DNA of 9,567 nt from Actinomycetota bacterium. Lineage in GTDB: Bacteria > Actinomycetota > Acidimicrobiia > Acidimicrobiales > AC-25. This document shows positions 5,916 to 9,567 of the stretch, in pieces; position 1 is the stretch's first letter, and each line of letters begins with the position of its first letter. Under the pieces are notes generated by a model, which was not told the DNA's origin, did not search any database, and saw nothing but the letters and a program-made list of their open reading frames with translations. Made by a program: the position numbers and the translations under genes. The DNA is taken from contig VAXF01000006.1 of assembly GCA_005888395.1 (NCBI GenBank), positions 12,504 through 22,070 of the forward strand, in the 5' to 3' direction.

Positions 5916-7240
5916 CCGCCCGCCTCCCCCTCGTCGACGACGACGTGGACGGCGACCTCCTCGGCCGCCGGCGCCGTCTCCTCGACCGTGACCTCGAGCT
6001 CGATCTCAGGGTCGGCCTCCGGTGCGGGCTCGAGCACCGCGTCTGCCTCCCCGGCCGGTGGGCTCAGCTCTGCCTCCCCGGCCGGCGGGCTCTGTCCTGT
6101 CTCCTGGTCCGACGGGCTCTGTCCTGCCTCCCCGGCCGGCGGGCCGGCGGCCCACTGCTGGGCCGACACGCCCTCGCCGCCCTCGGCCGGCTTCCACACC
6201 ATCTCGCCCGTGGCCTCGTCCTTGACCCATTCGCCCTCGGCCCATTCCTCGCCCTCGTAGGCGGCGGCCTCCTCGGCGAGCTGTGTCTCGCTCTTGATGT
6301 CGACGCGCCACCCGGTGAGCCGGGCCGCCAGCCGCGCGTTCTGGCCCTCCTTGCCGATCGCGAGCGACAGCTGGTAGTCGGGCACGATCACCTCGGCGGT
6401 GCCGGTGTCCTCGTCGATGCGGACCTCCTTGACCCGCGCCGGCGAGAGCGCCTTCATCACGAAGTCGACCGAGTCTTCGGAGAAGGGGACGATGTCGACC
6501 TTCTCGCCCCGGAGCTCGTTCACGACCATCCGTACGCGCGCGCCACGGGCGCCGACGCATGCCCCCACCGGGTCGACGTTGGCGTCGTTGGACCAGACCG
6601 CGATCTTCGTGCGGTGGCCCGGCTCGCGGGCCACGGCCTTGAACTCGACGATGCCGTCGCTGATCTCGGGCACCTCGAGCTCGAACAGGCGCTTGATCAA
6701 CCCGGGATGCGTGCGGCTCACGACGATCTGGGGCCCCTTGCTCGTCTTGCGCACCTCGACGATGTAGGCCTTCAACCGGGCGCCGTGCTCGTAGCGCTCG
6801 TAGGGCACCTGCTCGGCCTGCGGCAGCAGCGCCTCGACCTTGCCCAGGTCGAGCAGGGTGTAGCGCTGGTCGTTCTGCTGGATGATCCCCGTGACGATGT
6901 CGCCCTCGCGGCCCGCGTACTCCTCGTACTTCATCTCGCGCTCGGCCTCGCGGATGCGCTGGAGGATCACCTGCTTCGCGGTCTGGGCGGCGATGCGGCC
7001 GAAGTCGTCGGGCGTGTCCTCCCACTCGCGCACGACATTGCCGTCTTCGTCGAGCTCCTGGGCGTAGACGTGCATCTCGCCGCTCTCGGGGTCGATCGTG
7101 ACGACCGCCTCCTCGGCGGCGTCGGGGATGCGCTTGTAGGCGGAGACGAGCGCGTTGGCGAGCGCGTCGAGGAGCGTGTCCATCGACACGCCCTTCTCGC
7201 GCTCGATGACCTGGAGCGCCTCCATCAGCTCGAAGTTCAT
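5912..7240 (-). CDS. nusA: NusA, transcription termination/antitermination factor
   Basis: NusA binds RNA polymerase and nascent RNA and controls pausing, intrinsic termination and rRNA antitermination. The 442 residues are ordered as follows: polymerase-binding N-terminal domain (about 1-105, starting MNFELMEALQVIEREKGVSMDTLLDALANALVSAYKR), S1 domain (about 112-178, GDIVTGIIQQNDQRYTLLDLG), KH1 (about 205-265, with VGARGARV), and KH2 (about 268-318, with IGKEGQNARLAARLTGW). The last 120 residues are an acidic low-complexity tail with a four-fold 9-residue repeat (367-402) and no E. coli-like AR domains, as is common in Gram-positive bacteria. ATG 7240-7238 overlaps the rimP stop as ATGA and has AGAAGG four bases upstream. 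The TAG stop lies over the presumed ylxR start. A hairpin in the rimP leader upstream could allow NusA to regulate its own operon. Confidence 0.97.
   Translation of the reverse strand: MNFELMEALQVIEREKGVSMDTLLDALANALVSAYKRIPDAAEEAVVTIDPESGEMHVYAQELDEDGNVVREWEDTPDDFGRIAAQTAKQVILQRIREAEREMKYEEYAGREGDIVTGIIQQNDQRYTLLDLGKVEALLPQAEQVPYERYEHGARLKAYIVEVRKTSKGPQIVVSRTHPGLIKRLFELEVPEISDGIVEFKAVAREPGHRTKIAVWSNDANVDPVGACVGARGARVRMVVNELRGEKVDIVPFSEDSVDFVMKALSPARVKEVRIDEDTGTAEVIVPDYQLSLAIGKEGQNARLAARLTGWRVDIKSETQLAEEAAAYEGEEWAEGEWVKDEATGEMVWKPAEGGEGVSAQQWAAGPPAGEAGQSPSDQETGQSPPAGEAELSPPAGEADAVLEPAPEADPEIELEVTVEETAPAAEEVAVHVVVDEGEAGG
6035..6142. repeat. Four 27-bp tandem units in the nusA 3' tail
   Basis: Units at 6116-6142, 6089-6115, 6062-6088 and 6035-6061 encode PPAGEAGQS, PSDQETGQS, PPAGEAELS and PPAGEADAV (NusA residues 367-402). 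Three units share the core PPAGEA with near-identical DNA; the second is diverged. The period keeps the frame, so the tail length can vary without harm to the S1-KH core. Confidence 0.88.
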
Positions 7241-7698
7241 GACGCCTTCTTGTTCTTGGAGATCGGCTTGGCCGGCGAGCCCCAGGTGAACGTGGTGCGG
7301 GCCCGCTCGATGTCGGCGTAGGGGATGCGGCGGCCCGCGACCACCACTCCCTCGTCGTCGGCCGCCTCGAGGCGGCCCTCGAGCCGGCGCTCTTCGCTGC
7401 CCGGCGTGGTCTTCACAGTGACGTCGGCGCCGACGCTGTGCCGGAAGTGGGCCGGTGTGCGCAGCGAGCGCTCGAGGCCGGGGCTCGAGACCTCGAGGGT
7501 GTAGCGGCCAGGCACCGGATCGGCCCGGTCGAGGGCGCCGGAGACGACCCGGGTGGCCTCGGCGAGGGCGTCGAGGTCGACGCCACCGTCACGGTCGACG
7601 GTGACCCGCAGCGTCGAGCCCGCATGCTCGACGTCCCAGAGGCGCAGACCCGCGCCGGCGAGCAGGGGCTCGACCAGCTCGCGGACGTGCTCGGTCAC
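7237..7698 (-). CDS. rimP: RimP, ribosome maturation factor
   Basis: RimP is needed for maturation of the 30S subunit. From GTG 7698-7696 the product is 153 residues: VTEHVRELVEPLLAGAGLRLWDVEHAGSTLRVTVDRDGGVDLDALAEATRVVSGALD matches the N-terminal alpha/beta domain. YTLEVSSPGLERSLRTPAHFRHSVGADVTVKT holds the strongly conserved EVSSPGxxRxLxxxxHF block, and an SH3-like C-terminal domain follows, ending ISKNKKAS. The frame stays open up to 7758, but those extra codons lie in the leader hairpin and do not match the family. A strong AGAGGAGG lies 14 nt before this GTG; the in-frame CTG 7704-7702 would have ideal 8-nt spacing, so the exact first codon is open. It heads the operon and its stop overlaps the nusA start by 2 nt (ATGA). 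Confidence 0.94.
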   Translation of the reverse strand: MTEHVRELVEPLLAGAGLRLWDVEHAGSTLRVTVDRDGGVDLDALAEATRVVSGALDRADPVPGRYTLEVSSPGLERSLRTPAHFRHSVGADVTVKTTPGSEERRLEGRLEAADDEGVVVAGRRIPYADIERARTTFTWGSPAKPISKNKKAS

Positions 7699-7732
7699 GC
7701 TCAGGCCGGCCACCTCCTCTCGTCGTTCCGGC

Positions 7733-7761
7733 AAACAAAAGCGTGGGCAACCGCCCACGCT
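7733..7761 (-). terminator. Intrinsic terminator-like hairpin in the rimP leader (candidate attenuator)
   Basis: On the minus strand a perfect 9-bp stem, AGCGTGGGC / GCCCACGCT with a GGTT loop (7761-7740), is followed directly by TTTGTTTG. It lies after the proS stop at 7820 and 42 nt before the rimP start. The broken U-tract suggests a leaky terminator. It can end proS transcripts, and if a promoter lies at about 7800 it is a premature terminator for the rimP-nusA-infB operon. Confidence 0.72.
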
Positions 7762-7800
7762 CCGACCACCACCCCGTTAAAGCACTACTAGAACGCCGAA

Positions 7801-7806
7801 AGTATA
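7801..7806 (-). promoter_or_regulatory. Possible -10 box for the rimP operon
   Basis: The minus strand reads TATACT just after the proS stop codon, a near-consensus sigma-70-type -10 element in otherwise GC-rich DNA. At 16-18 nt upstream no good -35 hexamer is seen (GGCGTA at 17 nt). If used, transcription would begin near 7794 and yield a leader of about 95 nt that contains the hairpin at 7740-7761. Confidence 0.33.
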
Positions 7807-7819
7807 GCTCCGGTGCCCC

Positions 7820-9229
7820 TCAGTACGCCCTCGCGATAACGGCGAAAAGCCCGCTTTCGTCCACCGACTCGGGCAGGCCGCCGTCGGCGCGTTGAAGGCA
7901 TCGAACCGTCACGCCGGCCTCCGCCAGCCGGTCCTCGGCGTCGCCGGACCCGTCCCATGCCAGCCGCGAGAACCCGCGCTGCGCGGCATCGCGCGCGGCG
8001 TCGAGGGACTCCGCGTCGACCGTGTTCGTGTCCCGTCGCGCCACCGCCTGCTCGTAGAGCGTCGTCTGGATCTCGTCGAGCAGCGCCGTCACCCGGCCCG
8101 CGACACCTGCCAGCGGCACCGTCTCCTTCGCCGTCGTGTCGCGGCGGACCAGGCTCACGGTGCCCGCCGTTGCGTCGCGGGGCCCGAGCTCGAGACGCAC
8201 CGGCACTCCCTTCAGCTCCCACTCGACCGCGCGGCGGCCGAAGGTCACGTCGACACGGGCGTCGAGCTCGACACGCACGCCGGCGCCGGCCAGCTCATGT
8301 CGCAGGGCGGCGGCGCGCTCCCCGGCGCCGTCCTCGTCGCGCACGAGCAGCACCACCGCCTGCACCGGCGCCAGCCGGGGCGGCACTCGGAGGCCGCCGT
8401 CGTCGCCGTGGGCCATGATCAGCGCGCCGACGAGCCGGGTCGACACGCCCCACGACGTCTGCCATGCGAACTCCTGGTCGCCGCTCTCGGTCAGGTAGGT
8501 GATGCCGAACACGCGGGCGAAGTTCTGGCCGAGGACATGGCTCGTGCCCATCTGGAGCGCCTTCCGGTCGCCCATCATCCCCTCGATCGCATAGCTGGCA
8601 ACGGCCCCGGCGAACTTCTCTCGATCGGTCTTGAGCCCGGCGAAGACCGGGACGGCCATCACGTTCACCACGAAGTCCTCGTAGACCTCGCGCAGGATGC
8701 GCAGCGCGTAGGCGCGGGCGTCGGTGTCGGTGGCGTGGCAGGTGTGGCCCTCCTGCCAGAGGAACTCGGTCGTGCGCAGGAAGAGGCGCGGCCTCAGCTC
8801 CCAGCGCACGATGTTGGCCCATTGGTTCAGCAGGAGCGGCAGGTCGCGGTAGCTCTGCACCCACTTCGCGAAGTAGGCGTCGATCATCGTCTCGCTCGTG
8901 GGCCGCACGACCGCGGCCTCCTCGAGCTTCTTGCCGCCGGCGTGGGTGACCACCGCAAGCTCGGGGCTGAACCCCTCGACGTGCTCCTGCTCGCGTTCGA
9001 GGTAGCTCTGGGGGATGAACAGCGGGAAGTACGCGTTGGCCGCGCCCGCGTCCTTGATGCGCCGGTCGAGCTCGGCCTGCATCCGCTCCCAGATCGCGTA
9101 CCCGTAGGGCCGGATGACCATCGTTCCCCGCACCGGCCCGTTGTCGGCCAGCTCGGCCTTGGCCACCACGTCCTGGTACCAGCGCGGGAAGTCCTCCGCC
9201 TGCGGCGTGAGGACGGGGGCCTTCGCCAT
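7820..9229 (-). CDS. proS: ProS, prolyl-tRNA synthetase, archaeal/eukaryotic type
   Basis: ProRS charges tRNA-Pro with proline. The 469 residues and lack of the inserted editing domain place it in the short archaeal/eukaryotic-type class, not the roughly 580-residue bacterial type found in mycobacteria. Class II motifs are visible: RPTSETMIDAYFAKWVQSYRDLPLLLNQWANIVRWE (109-144, with the proline-binding TSE loop), motif 2 RPRLFLRTTEFLWQEGHT (146-163), and motif 3 STRLVGALIMAHGDDGGLRVPPRLAP (263-288). The anticodon-binding domain spans about 287-395. The C-terminal domain (about 396-469) keeps the terminal Tyr known from this class but has a single Cys (444), so its usual four-Cys zinc site seems lost. 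ATG 9229-9227 fits the family start (MAKAPVLTPQAEDFPRWYQDVV); no clear Shine-Dalgarno precedes it. It sits between ispG and rimP as an apparently separate unit. Confidence 0.95.
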   Translation of the reverse strand: MAKAPVLTPQAEDFPRWYQDVVAKAELADNGPVRGTMVIRPYGYAIWERMQAELDRRIKDAGAANAYFPLFIPQSYLEREQEHVEGFSPELAVVTHAGGKKLEEAAVVRPTSETMIDAYFAKWVQSYRDLPLLLNQWANIVRWELRPRLFLRTTEFLWQEGHTCHATDTDARAYALRILREVYEDFVVNVMAVPVFAGLKTDREKFAGAVASYAIEGMMGDRKALQMGTSHVLGQNFARVFGITYLTESGDQEFAWQTSWGVSTRLVGALIMAHGDDGGLRVPPRLAPVQAVVLLVRDEDGAGERAAALRHELAGAGVRVELDARVDVTFGRRAVEWELKGVPVRLELGPRDATAGTVSLVRRDTTAKETVPLAGVAGRVTALLDEIQTTLYEQAVARRDTNTVDAESLDAARDAAQRGFSRLAWDGSGDAEDRLAEAGVTVRCLQRADGGLPESVDESGLFAVIARAY

Positions 9230-9259
9230 CGCCGAGCGAGGCTAGCGCCCACCCCTCCC

Positions 9260-9311
9260 CGTTCTGGGTCGATATCCGCTCGTGATCACAGGCGGATATC
9301 GACCCAGAACG
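9260..9311. repeat. 52-bp near-perfect palindrome between ispG and proS
   Basis: The arms 9260-9279 (CGTTCTGGGTCGATATCCGC) and 9292-9311 are perfect inverted copies over 20 bp. The 12-nt centre is itself palindromic (GTGATCAC, 9282-9289) on the same axis, so 24 of 26 base pairs match. It starts one base after the ispG stop and ends 30 bases before proS. Each arm also contains the small palindrome GATATC. As RNA it gives a very stable hairpin, but no U-tract follows on either strand. It may be a terminator without U-tract, an mRNA 3'-end stabiliser, an operator, or a copy of a dispersed palindromic repeat; the window alone cannot decide. Confidence 0.9.
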
Positions 9312-9312
9312 C

Positions 9313-9567
9313 TCAGAGGGTGAGGTCCTTCTTGATGAGCTCCACGCGCTGCTCGACGGCGTTGGGGTCGTCGCCCTTCTGCTCGAGCAGGGCGGCGCGG
9401 TCGGCCTCGGCCTCGGCGGCGGCGCCGCTGTCGGCGTTGGCCAGCCGGGCCTCGAGCCCCTCCTTCACCAACGCCTCGGCCTCGGCGACGAGCGCCTCCA
9501 CCATCTCGTCCTCCGGGACGACCCGCACGACCTGGCCCTTGATGAACAGGTGCCCGCGCCGGCGTCC
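9313..9567 (-). CDS. ispG: IspG (GcpE), 4-hydroxy-3-methylbut-2-enyl diphosphate synthase, C-terminal end only
   Basis: IspG is the [4Fe-4S] enzyme of the MEP isoprenoid pathway that makes HMBPP. Only the last 84 residues are present; the frame is open to the right edge. The visible start GRRRGHLFIKGQVVRVVPEDEMVEALVAEAEAL corresponds to the conserved IspG end (GKGKGQIFVKGEVxxTVPExxIVExLxxEA), just after the last part of the iron-sulfur domain, so the catalytic cysteines lie outside the window. A further roughly 47-residue Ala/Glu/Lys-rich tail ending in VELIKKDLTL follows, longer than I expect for the family. The neighbourhood with proS supports the call. A GTG at 9528-9526 is only an internal codon, not a start. 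The stop is followed at once by the 52-bp palindrome. Confidence 0.82.
   Translation of the reverse strand, partial: GRRRGHLFIKGQVVRVVPEDEMVEALVAEAEALVKEGLEARLANADSGAAAEAEADRAALLEQKGDDPNAVEQRVELIKKDLTL

Noticed and set aside
5768..7321. Long plus-strand open frame (517 codons) opposite nusA and rimP
   Set aside because: It is antisense to firmly identified nusA, with Leu/Arg/Asp-rich composition and no recognisable domain. Long antisense frames are expected where third positions are almost all G or C.
7701..7772. Possible 23-residue leader peptide (GTG 7772-7770 to TGA 7703-7701) that spans the rimP hairpin and ends just before the rimP start
   Set aside because: The placement suits attenuation, but it has no Shine-Dalgarno, no run of regulatory codons and could arise by chance.
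9230..9312. tRNA or small RNA gene in the ispG-proS gap
   Set aside because: The 83-nt gap is mostly one long simple hairpin; it has no cloverleaf, T-loop or anticodon arm.

Overview
The window looks like a chromosomal housekeeping segment of a GC-rich actinobacterium. All genes lie on the minus strand, so transcription runs from high to low coordinates. Read that way the order is ispG (3' end only) - proS - rimP - nusA - ylxR - infB - ylxP (DUF503) - rbfA - nrnA - truB - ribF (5' part only). The rimP-nusA-ylxR-infB-rbfA-nrnA-truB-ribF order is the conserved bacterial translation/transcription operon, and ispG and proS lie nearby in actinobacteria. The archaeal/eukaryotic-type prolyl-tRNA synthetase, instead of the longer bacterial type seen in mycobacteria, together with the Pro/Gly/Arg-rich IF2 linker suggests a deep-branching actinobacterium such as an Acidimicrobiia member. 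That placement is inference.

Layout from the right edge: 9567-9313 is the C-terminal end of IspG; 9312-9230 is a short intergenic gap holding a 52-bp near-perfect palindrome; 9229-7820 is proS; 7819-7699 is the leader of the rimP operon, with a possible -10 box and a hairpin plus broken U-tract that looks like a premature terminator; 7698-1 is a tightly packed operon whose genes overlap by 1, 4 or 8 nt or are separated by only 10-13 nt. There is no stretch of 300 nt without a gene. I see no tRNA, rRNA, insertion sequence, CRISPR array, phage or defence gene.

The genes work together in making the translation machinery. RimP and RbfA mature the 30S subunit, NusA controls transcription pausing, termination and antitermination, YlxR/RnpM is an RNA-binding regulator, IF2 starts translation, NrnA recycles nanoRNA and cyclic dinucleotide products, TruB modifies tRNA U55, ProS charges tRNA-Pro, and RibF makes FMN and FAD.

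I found no new multi-gene system. The points worth a second look are regulatory or structural: the palindrome between ispG and proS; a rimP-leader attenuator that could let NusA control its own operon; a ylxR gene whose conserved RTCIGCR motif lies upstream of any ATG/GTG/TTG start, leaving an ATA that overlaps the nusA stop as candidate; a perfect anti-Shine-Dalgarno match placed inside the ribF start; in-frame tandem repeats in infB, ylxR and nusA; and a ProS whose zinc-site cysteines appear lost.
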